Of a stretch of DNA of 43,813 bases, positions 23,620-31,129 are shown piece by piece. This stretch comes from Actinomycetes bacterium. GTDB lineage: Bacteria > Actinomycetota > Actinomycetes > S36-B12 > GCA-2699445. The position numbers and the translations under genes were made by a program. The stretch covers positions 1 through 43,813 of the forward strand of contig JAHZLH010000018.1 in NCBI GenBank assembly GCA_022599915.1, written 5' to 3'. How positions within the stretch are numbered: the first letter of the stretch is position 1; every line of letters begins with the position of its first letter. The notes under the pieces were generated by a model that saw only the letters and a list, made by a program, of their open reading frames with translations, was not told the origin of the DNA and did not search any database.

Positions 23620-25101
23620 TCAGTAGGGGCGATGACTACGGGCTTGCGTCTTCACCCGTTGCGTCAGGCTGTCCACCTGGTTGTACAGGCTGCGCCGTTG
23701 CGCAATCTCCTTACGAATCTTCCGCTCCGCATGCATGACGGTGGTGTGATCACGGCCGCCAAAAGCTTGACCTACCTTGGGAAAGGACATGTCGGTCAGT
23801 TCCCGACACAAGTACATAGCAACCTGTCGCGCAGCTACCAAGCTACGGCTGCGGGAAGGCCCACACAGATCATCGATACTGACGCCGTAGTACTGCGCGG
23901 TTTCCGACATGATCAGACCAGCAGAGATCTCTGGTCGTCCCTGATCGGAAATCAGATCTCGCAGCACTTCCTGAGCCAGATCAACGGTGACCGGTTGCTG
24001 ATTGAGGCTGGCGAAGGCAGAGACTCGGATGAGCGAACCTTCCAACTCTCGGATGTTGTTCGAGATTCGGTCGGCGATGTATTCCAAGACATCGTCAGGG
24101 ACCCGGATGTTGTCCTGAGTCGTCTTCTTACGCAGGATCGCAATTCGGGTCTCGAGGTCCGGTGGTTGGACGTCGGTGATCAAGCCCCACTCGAATCGTG
24201 ACCGCATCCGGTCCTCGAAATCCGGAAGCTGTCGGGGGTGAATGTCACAGGTGACCACGATTTGCTTGTCGTTGTTATGCAGGGTGTTGAAGGTGTGAAA
24301 AAATTCTTCCTGAGTCTGCACCTTGCCGGACAAGAACTGGATGTCGTCCACCAACAGCAAATCGACGTCGCGGTAGCGACGCTGAAAAGCTGCCGAGGAG
24401 TCATCACGAATCGAGTTGATGAACTCATTGGTGAACTCTTCGCTCGATATGTAGCGCACTCGGGTGTGTGAATACATCTCCCGGGTGTAGTGACCAATGG
24501 CGTGGAGCATATGAGTCTTGCCAAGACCACTTTCGCCGTAGATAACGAGCGGGTTGTAGGCCTTCGCTGGTTGTTCAGCTGCTGCAACTGCGGCGGCGTG
24601 GGCGAAGCGGTTACTTGAACCGATGACGAAGCTTTCGAAAGTGTATTTGGGATTGAGCCGGGATTCGGTGTTGTCGGTGACAGATTGCGGCGTTCCCGTT
24701 CCCGGGCGTCCAGGGGTGGGGCTGGGGATTGTGACATCGGGTTCACTGGGGGCTGATCGAGGTGAGGGTGGTGTGGCAGCGGCGTAGGTGGCGTCAGCTA
24801 CTTCGTCAGTGCTGGTCTCATCCAATCCGGGCGCCAACTTGGGATCGACCGTCAATGCCAACTGCACGTCGTGATTGAACAAGCGACTGAGTTCGGTCAG
24901 GAGCGGTCCTTGGTGCTTGGTTTCCACGGAATCCTTGTGAAAATCACTCGGGACGGCCAACACGACCGTTTGCCCGACCATGCCTACTGGTTGGATCAGT
25001 GAAAGTATTCCGCGCTGGTGCGGAGTCACCGAATCACTGTCACTAGTGATCTTGGTGATGATCTCCGGCCAGAGCTGCTCCAAGGTTGCTTCCCCACCCA
25101 T
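23620..25101 (-). CDS. dnaA: Chromosomal replication initiator protein DnaA
   Basis: 493 residues in the four-domain layout: domain I (1-85), a Pro/Thr-rich domain II linker (86-148), the AAA+ domain III with GESGLGKT at 189-196, VDD at 251-253 and the sensor region, and domain IV (about 375-493) with the DNA-binding signature ELTDMSFPKVGQAFGGRDHTTVMHA (GRDHTTV at 448-454). It binds 9-mer boxes and opens the origin. ATG start with AAGGGGAG upstream. A one-mismatch DnaA box in its promoter region (25165-25173) suggests autoregulation, as is common. It faces leftwards, in the same direction as dnaN. Confidence 0.98.
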   Translation of the reverse strand: MGGEATLEQLWPEIITKITSDSDSVTPHQRGILSLIQPVGMVGQTVVLAVPSDFHKDSVETKHQGPLLTELSRLFNHDVQLALTVDPKLAPGLDETSTDEVADATYAAATPPSPRSAPSEPDVTIPSPTPGRPGTGTPQSVTDNTESRLNPKYTFESFVIGSSNRFAHAAAVAAAEQPAKAYNPLVIYGESGLGKTHMLHAIGHYTREMYSHTRVRYISSEEFTNEFINSIRDDSSAAFQRRYRDVDLLLVDDIQFLSGKVQTQEEFFHTFNTLHNNDKQIVVTCDIHPRQLPDFEDRMRSRFEWGLITDVQPPDLETRIAILRKKTTQDNIRVPDDVLEYIADRISNNIRELEGSLIRVSAFASLNQQPVTVDLAQEVLRDLISDQGRPEISAGLIMSETAQYYGVSIDDLCGPSRSRSLVAARQVAMYLCRELTDMSFPKVGQAFGGRDHTTVMHAERKIRKEIAQRRSLYNQVDSLTQRVKTQARSHRPY

Positions 25102-25466
25102 ACGCTCCCCTTCGAGGTGCCATCACCGATGTTGCTGTGTGAGTACACAGCAACATCCACAACCTGTGGATAGTTCACGAGTAGGTTTGACCCCCAACAG
25201 GTAGTCCTACTTTTCCCTCCGGTGCGGTGCGACAGTAGTCCTCCGGGCTGGGGGTTCGTCAAGCGAGATTCCAATATTTCTTTGCATGTTCGTAACTTTT
25301 TCGGCGTGTCGACTTAAACCGGCGGGGTCAGTTACCTATCTTGACCACCCCTAGGGCCGTGAAATGTCGATTTTCGGTCACATAGGGTTTGACCACATCG
25401 GGCCAGGTTCCGTACCGTAGGGGGATTGCCCGTTGGGTACATCGTGTGGAGGAAGAGGAAACGACC
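25102..25466. promoter_or_regulatory. Divergent dnaA/rpmH regulatory region
   Basis: 365 bp of noncoding DNA. On the dnaA side a box with one mismatch (TGTGGATAG, 25165-25173) and a poorer ACATCCACA (25153-25161) form an inverted pair. On the rpmH side a good promoter is visible: TTGACC (25389-25394), 18-bp spacer, TACCGT (25413-25418), about 50 bases before the rpmH ATG. A second TTGACC (25341-25346) has no matching -10 that I can see. A pronounced dnaA -10 was not identified. Confidence 0.6.
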
Positions 25467-25604
25467 ATGTCGAAGCGCACCTACCAGCCGAACAACCGGC
25501 GCCGCGCCAAGAAGCACGGCTTCCGCCATCGCATGCGTACTCGGGCGGGGCGTTCCATCATCAAGTCGCGTCGCAGCAAGGGTCGGGAGCGGCTCGCCGC
25601 CTGA
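25467..25604 (+). CDS. rpmH: 50S ribosomal protein L34
   Basis: 45 residues, [20 protein letters not shown] onwards, matching L34 nearly end to end ([22 protein letters not shown]). It is a structural component of the large ribosomal subunit. Shine-Dalgarno GGAGGAAGAGG precedes the ATG; the upstream open frame is noncoding. First of the rightward rpmH-rnpA-yidD operon, with rnpA starting 4 bp after its stop. Confidence 0.98.
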   Translation: MSKRTYQPNNRRRAKKHGFRHRMRTRAGRSIIKSRRSKGRERLAA

Positions 25605-25608
25605 GATC

Positions 25609-25944
25609 GTGTTGCCGCGGCCACAACGCCTGACCCGCAGTGCCGAGTTCACCGCGGTAATGTCAAATGGTTCCCGTGGCACCAGCGGTCGGATCACCGC
25701 TCACGTCTCCCCGGCCGCGTCAGCAAATAGTCGTGTCGGGCTTATTGTCGGCAAGAACGTCGGTAATTCAGTTCAACGGCATCGAGTTTCGCGAGTTCTC
25801 CGGCACGCGATGCCGGAGGTCTTTCGCAGCGTTCCCACAAGGGTGGATGTGGTGCTCCGTGCACTGCCTGGTGCAGCGAAACCGGGCCGCGATCTAGCGA
25901 CAGAGGCAGCAGTTGCCACCCGTAAGGCGGTGGCTCGCTTATGA
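25609..25944 (+). CDS. rnpA: Ribonuclease P protein component
   Basis: 111 residues starting [21 protein letters not shown]. The RNase P protein signature is visible as [25 protein letters not shown] followed by [11 protein letters not shown]. It binds the RNase P RNA and tRNA precursors to trim 5' leaders. The GTG at 25609 is chosen because the family N-terminus starts there; the frame runs further upstream through rpmH in another phase and is not real there. Its TGA overlaps the yidD ATG (ATGA). Confidence 0.95.
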   Translation: MLPRPQRLTRSAEFTAVMSNGSRGTSGRITAHVSPAASANSRVGLIVGKNVGNSVQRHRVSRVLRHAMPEVFRSVPTRVDVVLRALPGAAKPGRDLATEAAVATRKAVARL

Positions 25945-26375
25945 CTCAGCCAACGACGCCAGCGAAGAAACTCCGGGATGCTGGGGCTGTGTCGGTGCAA
26001 CCAGATTCACCAGGTCAACGCCCGAATCGCTCGCTGGGCAGTCGGCTACTCAACTGGATGGGTTGGCCGATTCGGATGTTATTACAGGGTCTGATCCTGG
26101 GATATCAGCGTTTCATTTCACCACTGTTCGGCAGTAGTTGCCGTTATCACCCATCATGTTCCGGCTACGCGCTGGTGGCCATCCGTCGGCACGGCGCTTT
26201 TAAAGGAAGCGTTCTAGCTGGTTGGCGGGTGTTGAAATGCAACCCCTGGAGCGGTGGCGGTGTGGACCCGGTACCTCGTCGCGGTCGGTGGCTTCCTAGT
26301 GTCAAACCGGATGGCACACCACGAAATCGGACCGGCGAGACGTTAAACGAAATACCCCAGTCTCGGCAGGATTGA
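25941..26375 (+). CDS. yidD: Membrane protein insertion efficiency factor YidD
   Basis: 144 residues. The DUF37/YidD core is at about 45-118: [24 protein letters not shown], then [15 protein letters not shown] and [16 protein letters not shown]. The three conserved Cys residues are present. Family members are usually near 70-110 residues; the extra here is a polar N-terminus (1-35) and a C-terminal tail. It helps YidC-dependent membrane insertion. The start overlaps rnpA by 4 bp. Confidence 0.95.
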   Translation: MTQPTTPAKKLRDAGAVSVQPDSPGQRPNRSLGSRLLNWMGWPIRMLLQGLILGYQRFISPLFGSSCRYHPSCSGYALVAIRRHGAFKGSVLAGWRVLKCNPWSGGGVDPVPRRGRWLPSVKPDGTPRNRTGETLNEIPQSRQD

Positions 26376-26399
26376 CTGAGATTTTCGGCTATCGTCTTG

Positions 26400-26456
26400 G
26401 TCGGGTACCCTGCGCTGAGGGTTGCTCACTGCCGAGCTGTGGTACCCGGCGGTTTT
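26400..26456 (+). terminator. Hairpin and T-tract between yidD and yidC
   Basis: CGGGTACC (26402-26409) pairs with GGTACCCG (26441-26448), extendable to about ten pairs counting one G-U, around a 31-base loop, and is followed by GGTTTTTT (26451-26458). This looks like an intrinsic terminator or attenuator separating rpmH-rnpA-yidD from yidC. The long loop could hold alternative pairing. Confidence 0.55.
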
Positions 26457-26511
26457 TTCCTCCCCGGAGTGAGCGACACTAGAATGTCACGTCAAGCCTG
26501 TGGAGATACCT

Positions 26512-27492
26512 GTGTTCCTGTTGGACTGGTTGCGAACAGCCGTCTCCTGGATTCTCGTGCAGTGGCATCAGCTACTGAGCGCGGTGGGCATGGATCCAGC
26601 CAGTGGCTGGACCTGGGCGTTTTCCATCGTCGGACTTGTCATCGTCATCCGAATCTTGCTGATCCCGCTGTTTGTGAAGCAGATCAAAGCGCAACGAAAT
26701 ATGCAGCTGATTCAGCCGCAGATGAAAGAGATTCAAAAGAAGTACGCCGGGGATCGGGAGCGGCAATCTCAAGAGATGATGAAGTTGTACCGGGAAACTG
26801 GTACAAACCCGTTGTCGTCGTGTCTGCCGATTCTGTTGCAGATGCCGATCTTCTTCGCACTCTTTAGCGTCCTTCAGGGCATTGCAACGAACACCAAAGA
26901 AGGCGTCTTCAACTGGGATCAGTACGACGCCCTGTTCCAAGAGGCTAGAGAGGCCGCAATTTTCGGGGCACCTCTTTACGGCACTTTTCTTTCCGCTGAT
27001 GAGGTGGCTGCGGGCGGCTTCAGCCCGGTCGCGACTCGAATAGTGACTTTTGTATTGATTGTGCTCATGGTGGGGACCACCTACACCACCCAGCGGCAGT
27101 TGATGTTGAAGAACATGGCGGCTGACAACCCCATGGCTAAGCAGCAGAAGATCCTGCTTTACGTCTTCCCCATCATGTTTGGCGTTTTTGGCATTAACTT
27201 CCCGATCGGTGTCTTGATCTACTGGTTCTCCACGAATGTGTGGTCTATGGGTCAACAATTCTACGTAATCCGCAACAATCCGCAGCCCAACACACCAGCG
27301 TACGAGGCGTGGGAAGAGCGTAAGAAGTCGAAGGAAGCCAAGAAAGCGGTCAAGCGTGGCGAGGCCGAGTCAGTCGAAGAGGTCCTCAAGGCCTCCGAGC
27401 CAAAACAAACCCCGCGAAGTCAACCTAAGAAGAAGAGTCGTTCGCAACGTAAACGTGGTCCAGGGTCGCAAAATCCGGACCCCCAGGCCTAG
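26512..27492 (+). CDS. yidC: Membrane protein insertase YidC/Oxa1
   Basis: 326 residues. The YidC/Oxa1 core is intact: first helix in LDWLRTAVSWILVQW, the IRILLIPLFVKQIKAQRNMQLIQPQMKEIQKKYAGDR stretch carrying the conserved Arg of the hydrophilic groove, then the cytoplasmic coiled hairpin and four further helices (SSCLPILLQMPIFFALFSVLQ, the IVTFVLIVLMVGTTYTTQRQL region and beyond). The C-terminus is very basic and Lys/Arg/Ser-rich, as in actinobacterial YidC, to contact the ribosome. It inserts membrane proteins with or without SecYEG. The second GTG (26512) is taken as the start because GTGGAG lies six bases before it. Confidence 0.95.
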   Translation: MFLLDWLRTAVSWILVQWHQLLSAVGMDPASGWTWAFSIVGLVIVIRILLIPLFVKQIKAQRNMQLIQPQMKEIQKKYAGDRERQSQEMMKLYRETGTNPLSSCLPILLQMPIFFALFSVLQGIATNTKEGVFNWDQYDALFQEAREAAIFGAPLYGTFLSADEVAAGGFSPVATRIVTFVLIVLMVGTTYTTQRQLMLKNMAADNPMAKQQKILLYVFPIMFGVFGINFPIGVLIYWFSTNVWSMGQQFYVIRNNPQPNTPAYEAWEERKKSKEAKKAVKRGEAESVEEVLKASEPKQTPRSQPKKKSRSQRKRGPGSQNPDPQA

Positions 27493-27518
27493 AGCGACCC
27501 TCACGACAAGGAGCACAC

Positions 27519-28124
27519 ATGCCGGAGGAAACTCAACCAGCGGGTGTCTTGGCGGACCAAGACACCCCAATTCGGGAAGACGAGCAGGACACGGACACCG
27601 CAAGTGATAACGGCCAGGCAGTCGAGGAAACGGACAACGCCGGGCAGGATTTGCCAGCCGACGCCGGTCTGATCACCGAGGGAGATGCAGCAGCCGACTA
27701 CCTAGAGGCCCTACTGGACATCATCGATCTCGACGGCGACATCGACATCGACGTGGAGAATGACCGGGCCTCAGTCGCGGTGGTTGAGGTGAATGATGGC
27801 GAACTCAGTCTACTCGTTGGTGATGGCGGGAAAACACTAGATTCCTTGCAAGATCTGGTGCGCCTAGCGGCCGCACGAGAGACTGGTCATCGCTCGCGAC
27901 TGATGTTAGATGTGGCGGGATTCCGAGCTGCTCGTCGGCAAGAACTGCAACGAATTGCGGTTGCAGCTGTGGCCGAGGCCAAAGCTGCGCAAGGCCCAGT
28001 TCGACTGGATCCGATGAATGCTTTTGAGCGCAAGGTCGTTCATGACGCGGTGGCCGAAGCGGGACTGGCTAGCGAGAGTGAAGGCAGCGACCCAGAACGC
28101 TACGTCGTGGTGTCTCCTGTCTGA
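27519..28124 (+). CDS. jag: Jag/KhpB family RNA-binding protein (KH and R3H domains)
   Basis: 201 residues. Acidic disordered N-terminus (1-52), a KH domain (about 55-125) and an R3H domain (about 130-198, with NAFERKVVHDAVAEAGL as the R-x3-H helix). The KH GxxG loop reads GDGGKTLDS, close to but not identical with the usual GRRGETLDA. It acts with KhpA as an RNA chaperone in Gram-positives and affects cell elongation and division. Shine-Dalgarno AAGGAG precedes the ATG. 26 bp after yidC; rsmG begins 1 bp after its stop. Confidence 0.93.
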   Translation: MPEETQPAGVLADQDTPIREDEQDTDTASDNGQAVEETDNAGQDLPADAGLITEGDAAADYLEALLDIIDLDGDIDIDVENDRASVAVVEVNDGELSLLVGDGGKTLDSLQDLVRLAAARETGHRSRLMLDVAGFRAARRQELQRIAVAAVAEAKAAQGPVRLDPMNAFERKVVHDAVAEAGLASESEGSDPERYVVVSPV

Positions 28125-28125
28125 C

Positions 28126-28746
28126 GTGTTTCACGTGAAACAAGCGGCGGATCTGCCGAAACTTGCGGAATACGGCGAGATTCTTGCCACGCGAGGTATT
28201 GAACACGGCCTCATCGGTCCCCGAGAGCGTGATCGGCTGTGGGAACGGCACCTCTTGAACTGTGCCGTCGTCGCGACCGACTACGAACTCTTACCCACTG
28301 AGTCCACCGTCATCGATGTCGGCTCCGGGGCTGGATTACCGGGAATCATTTGGGCACTGTGCCGGCCGGACTTGCGGGTGACGCTTGTGGAATCACTGTT
28401 GCGCCGCAGCCAGTTTTTGGTTGATGTCGTTGCGGAACTGGGAATCGCCAGTCGCGTAGATGTGATCAGGGGGCGGGCTGAAGAGTTGACGGACCTGCGA
28501 GCCGATGTGGTGACCGCCAGGGCAGTAGCGCCATTACCGAGGCTGCTGCTGTGGCTCCGCCCATTGATGCACACGGACGGACAGTTGGTGCTGCTCAAGG
28601 GGGATAAAGCAGCGGCCGAAGTTGCGGTAACCGTGGAGTTGGCCACATCGCTAGGTCTCGGTCAAGCCCAAATCATGCAGATCGCAGGCGAGGGACTGAA
28701 TCAGCCGACAACAGTGGTGCGTTACCGGCAGCACGACGCGGTATGA
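28126..28746 (+). CDS. rsmG: 16S rRNA (guanine527-N7)-methyltransferase RsmG
   Basis: 206 residues. The AdoMet-binding motif is VIDVGSGAGLPGIIWA, followed by TLVESLLRRSQFL and VTARAVAPLPRLLLWLRPL. It methylates N7 of G527 in 16S rRNA. The start is the GTG at 28126, because the frame then begins MFHVKQAADLPKL, the typical RsmG N-terminus; those residues FHVKQ are encoded by the parS site itself. Directly after jag in the standard yidC-jag-rsmG-parA-parB order. Confidence 0.96.
   Translation: MFHVKQAADLPKLAEYGEILATRGIEHGLIGPRERDRLWERHLLNCAVVATDYELLPTESTVIDVGSGAGLPGIIWALCRPDLRVTLVESLLRRSQFLVDVVAELGIASRVDVIRGRAEELTDLRADVVTARAVAPLPRLLLWLRPLMHTDGQLVLLKGDKAAAEVAVTVELATSLGLGQAQIMQIAGEGLNQPTTVVRYRQHDAV
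28127..28142. promoter_or_regulatory. parS: parS site 1 (perfect, at the rsmG start codon)
   Basis: TGTTTCACGTGAAACA, the exact 16-bp palindrome bound by ParB. It begins at the second base of the rsmG GTG and spans the first six codons. ParB is encoded 2 kb away. Confidence 0.98.
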
Positions 28747-28750
28747 GGCA

Positions 28751-28766
28751 TCCCTGACGACAGGGA
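28751..28766 (+). terminator. Small hairpin after rsmG
   Basis: TCCCTG-ACGA-CAGGGA begins five bases past the rsmG stop. It has no T-tract and only 6 bp of stem. The following 222 bp (28767-28988) contain no better gene; the parA frame stays open through part of it. Confidence 0.35.
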
Positions 28767-28988
28767 CGGCGTCCACGAGCCAGCTACCCACATGCCTGGC
28801 TGCGACTCTCCCACCCGGCTGAGCGAGTCGACCTCGGTCGGGGGTTAGGCTTGGTAGCCATGGGGAGAGTCAAGGGGTTTGGGGAGTCAATGGCTACTGC
28901 TGACCGGGTTGAGTTCTGGGAGTTCATGTCCCCCTTTGGTAGTTCGGTCACCCCCGCCCGCGAATCCGATCTGGATCGAGGAGTGAAT

Positions 28989-29993
28989 ATGAATGTTTCA
29001 CGTGAAACACCCGATGAGCACTCTGACTCAGCGGCAACTTCGAGCCAAGCGGAAGTAGAGCCCTCGCCCACCCTCAGCCCTGAACTGGCTACAGATGTGG
29101 TGGCTTTGCGTGATGCACTCAGCCTGCCTATTGATGATCTGCTGGCCCCCTTACCAGAGACTCGTCTGATTGCGGTGGCCAACCAGAAAGGCGGCGTAGC
29201 TAAGACCACAACGGTCGTCAATGTGGCTGCCGCACTTGCCGCTCTGGGTCGCAAGGTGCTCGTTGTTGATATGGACCCACAAGGAAATGCTTCCTCAGCG
29301 CTGGGTGTCGAGCATAGTCCTGGTACCGCCGGTACGTATGAGGTGCTGGTCTCGGGAAAGTCCATAGCCGATGTTGTCGTTGCGATCGCCGATATCTCCA
29401 CGATTGGTCTGGTTCCTGCGACGGTGGATTTGGCGGGTGCTGACATCGAACTCGTCAGTCAGGTCGCTCGGGAGAATCGACTTCACAAGGCCGTCGAACT
29501 CTATGTCTCCGAGCGACGCGAGCAGGGGGATCCGCTGGATTTCGTGCTGGTGGATTGCCCGCCAAGCCTTGGGCTTCTCACGGTGAACGCGTTGGTAGCG
29601 ACATCGGAAGTACTGATTCCGCTGCAGAGTGAGTATTACGCCCTCGAAGGCTTGGGCCATTTGCTCAGCACTGTGGAACTCATCCAGCAGCATTTGAACC
29701 CACAACTTCGTATCGCGGCCATCCTGCTGACAATGTTCGACGGTCGGACCAGACTCGCACCCCAGGTTGCGCAAGAGGTCCGTGAGCACTTCTCGGAGCA
29801 GTTGCTGGACAGTGTTGTCCCGCGTTCGGTTCGTCTCTCGGAGGCACCCTCGTACGGCCAGACCGTCCTGCAGTACGACCCGAACAGTGTGGGCTCTCGT
29901 GCTTATCTTGCAGTGGCACGGGAGCTGGTGGCCCGCATGGAGTCATCGCAACCAAGCCACACGACGGTGACAAGCGAAGACGAGAATGAATAA
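28989..29993 (+). CDS. parA: Chromosome partitioning ATPase ParA
   Basis: 334 residues from an ATG with GAGGAG five bases upstream. Walker A KGGVAKTT at 67-74 includes the signature Lys of deviant Walker ATPases, then VLVVDMDPQGNASSALG, and the motif VLVDCPPSLGLLTVNAL. A disordered N-terminus of about 55 residues precedes the fold. ParA binds DNA non-specifically when ATP-bound and moves ParB-parS complexes. The frame extends 46 codons upstream to another ATG (28851), but the ribosome site and the parS coding match favour 28989. A second parS site overlaps codons 3-7. Confidence 0.96.
   Translation: MNVSRETPDEHSDSAATSSQAEVEPSPTLSPELATDVVALRDALSLPIDDLLAPLPETRLIAVANQKGGVAKTTTVVNVAAALAALGRKVLVVDMDPQGNASSALGVEHSPGTAGTYEVLVSGKSIADVVVAIADISTIGLVPATVDLAGADIELVSQVARENRLHKAVELYVSERREQGDPLDFVLVDCPPSLGLLTVNALVATSEVLIPLQSEYYALEGLGHLLSTVELIQQHLNPQLRIAAILLTMFDGRTRLAPQVAQEVREHFSEQLLDSVVPRSVRLSEAPSYGQTVLQYDPNSVGSRAYLAVARELVARMESSQPSHTTVTSEDENE
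28994..29009. promoter_or_regulatory. parS: parS site 2 (perfect, inside parA codons 2-7)
   Basis: A second exact TGTTTCACGTGAAACA. It begins in the codon for residue 2 and encodes part of NVSRET at the ParA N-terminus, 867 bp from the first site. Two sites so close, within 6 kb of oriC, fit an origin-proximal centromere. Confidence 0.98.
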
Positions 29994-30180
29994 TTATCCA
30001 CAAGTATCTCCACAGCATATTTTGACCTGGGGATTGTCAAGCCGGCCCCAAAATGTCTGGTTGTGACCTTGTGAAAATACTACATCTGGGGCAAATCGGA
30101 CATTTCGCCTCGCTGAGTGCACACAGAGTATCCACAGGACGTGCTGTCCGTGGTGCCAAGCGGGAAAGAGGGAGCAAGAG
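29994..30180. promoter_or_regulatory. parA-parB intergenic region with DnaA boxes
   Basis: 187 bp, richer in A/T than its neighbours. A perfect DnaA box TTATCCACA starts right after the parA stop (29994-30002) and a one-mismatch box, GTATCCACA, lies at 30128-30136. Inverted AAATGTC (30051-30057) and GACATTT (30099-30105) are 41 bp apart. A clear parB promoter was not seen, so parB may be read from the parA transcript or from a promoter within this gap. Confidence 0.5.
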
Positions 30181-31125
30181 ATGACACAGCGTCGTGGATT
30201 GGGTCGAGGCTTAGGAGCGCTGATTCCTACAGCACCAGAAAATAGTCAGGATCTGCCGCAAGACTCTCCGCAGGTCATTGACCTGCGAGAACCCAGCCCA
30301 GGAAGTGAACTGGCAGCCTCAGTCGCGACTGCCTACCGAGAGGTTCCGCTCGACACGATCTCGCCCAATCCGCGGCAACCCCGGCAAGTATTTGATGAGG
30401 AGGCGCTGTCCGAGCTTGTTCATTCCATCAACACCATCGGACTCCTGCAGCCCATCGTGGTACGACCTGCGACTGGCGGCTACGAACTGATCGCCGGTGA
30501 GCGCAGACTGCGCGCCAGCAAACTCGCGGGACTGGAAAGCATCCCGGTATTTGTCCGGGAAACCGAGGATGACGCGCTCTTGCGAGATGCGTTGCTGGAA
30601 AACCTGCACCGATCCTCACTCAATGCGCTGGAAGAGGCGGCGGCCTACGACCAACTCCTCAAGGATTTCTCGTGCACGCAAGAGCAACTCGCGGAGCGAA
30701 TTGGTAGATCACGTTCTCAGATCGCCAATACCTTGCGCTTGCTCAAGCTTCCGCCGAAGGTGCAGCGCCGAGTCGCAGCAGGAGTGCTCAGCGCAGGTCA
30801 TGCGCGGGCGCTGCTGGCCGCTGACTCCGAGCAAGAGATGGAGACTTTGGCGACACGGATCGTTGCTGAAGGACTGAGTGTGCGAGCAGTCGAGGAACTT
30901 GTGATGGTGGGTGAGTCTGGCGGACGACGGCGGCGCGCGGCCACCCCGCGACAGATCCCAGTGGAGTATGAAGCAGCGGCGGATCGAATCGCTGACCGTT
31001 TGGAGACTCGAGTTCGGGTGGAATCTGGCAAAACCAAAGGCCGGATCATCGTCGAGTTTGCTGCGGTGGACGACCTTGCTCGCATTGTCGACATCATCGA
31101 GGGCAGTGAATCTCAGCCCTCTTGA
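30181..31125 (+). CDS. parB: Chromosome partitioning protein ParB
   Basis: 314 residues: N-terminal MTQRRGLGRGLGALIP (ParA-stimulating end with conserved Arg residues), the ParB/Srx CTPase domain with GERR at 106-109 and ENLHRSSLN at 140-148, a helix-turn-helix for parS (about 166-188, QEQLAERIGRSRSQIANTL), and a C-terminal dimerisation domain. ParB loads at parS and slides as a CTP-dependent clamp. Start ATG has GAGGGAG upstream. Ends 4 bp from the convergent D-Ala-D-Ala ligase stop. Confidence 0.97.
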   Translation: MTQRRGLGRGLGALIPTAPENSQDLPQDSPQVIDLREPSPGSELAASVATAYREVPLDTISPNPRQPRQVFDEEALSELVHSINTIGLLQPIVVRPATGGYELIAGERRLRASKLAGLESIPVFVRETEDDALLRDALLENLHRSSLNALEEAAAYDQLLKDFSCTQEQLAERIGRSRSQIANTLRLLKLPPKVQRRVAAGVLSAGHARALLAADSEQEMETLATRIVAEGLSVRAVEELVMVGESGGRRRRAATPRQIPVEYEAAADRIADRLETRVRVESGKTKGRIIVEFAAVDDLARIVDIIEGSESQPS

Positions 31126-31129
31126 TCGG

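Noticed and set aside
23488-24201. 237-residue plus-strand frame opposite the dnaA 3' end
   Set aside because: Overlaps DnaA domain IV on the opposite strand and has no domain features.
26572-27258. 228-residue minus-strand frame inside yidC
   Set aside because: His/Gln/Leu-rich shadow of yidC without any recognisable domain.
28784-29446. 220-residue minus-strand frame antisense to parA
   Set aside because: Ser/Thr/Ala/Arg-rich shadow of parA in another frame; parA has clear ATPase motifs and a ribosome site.
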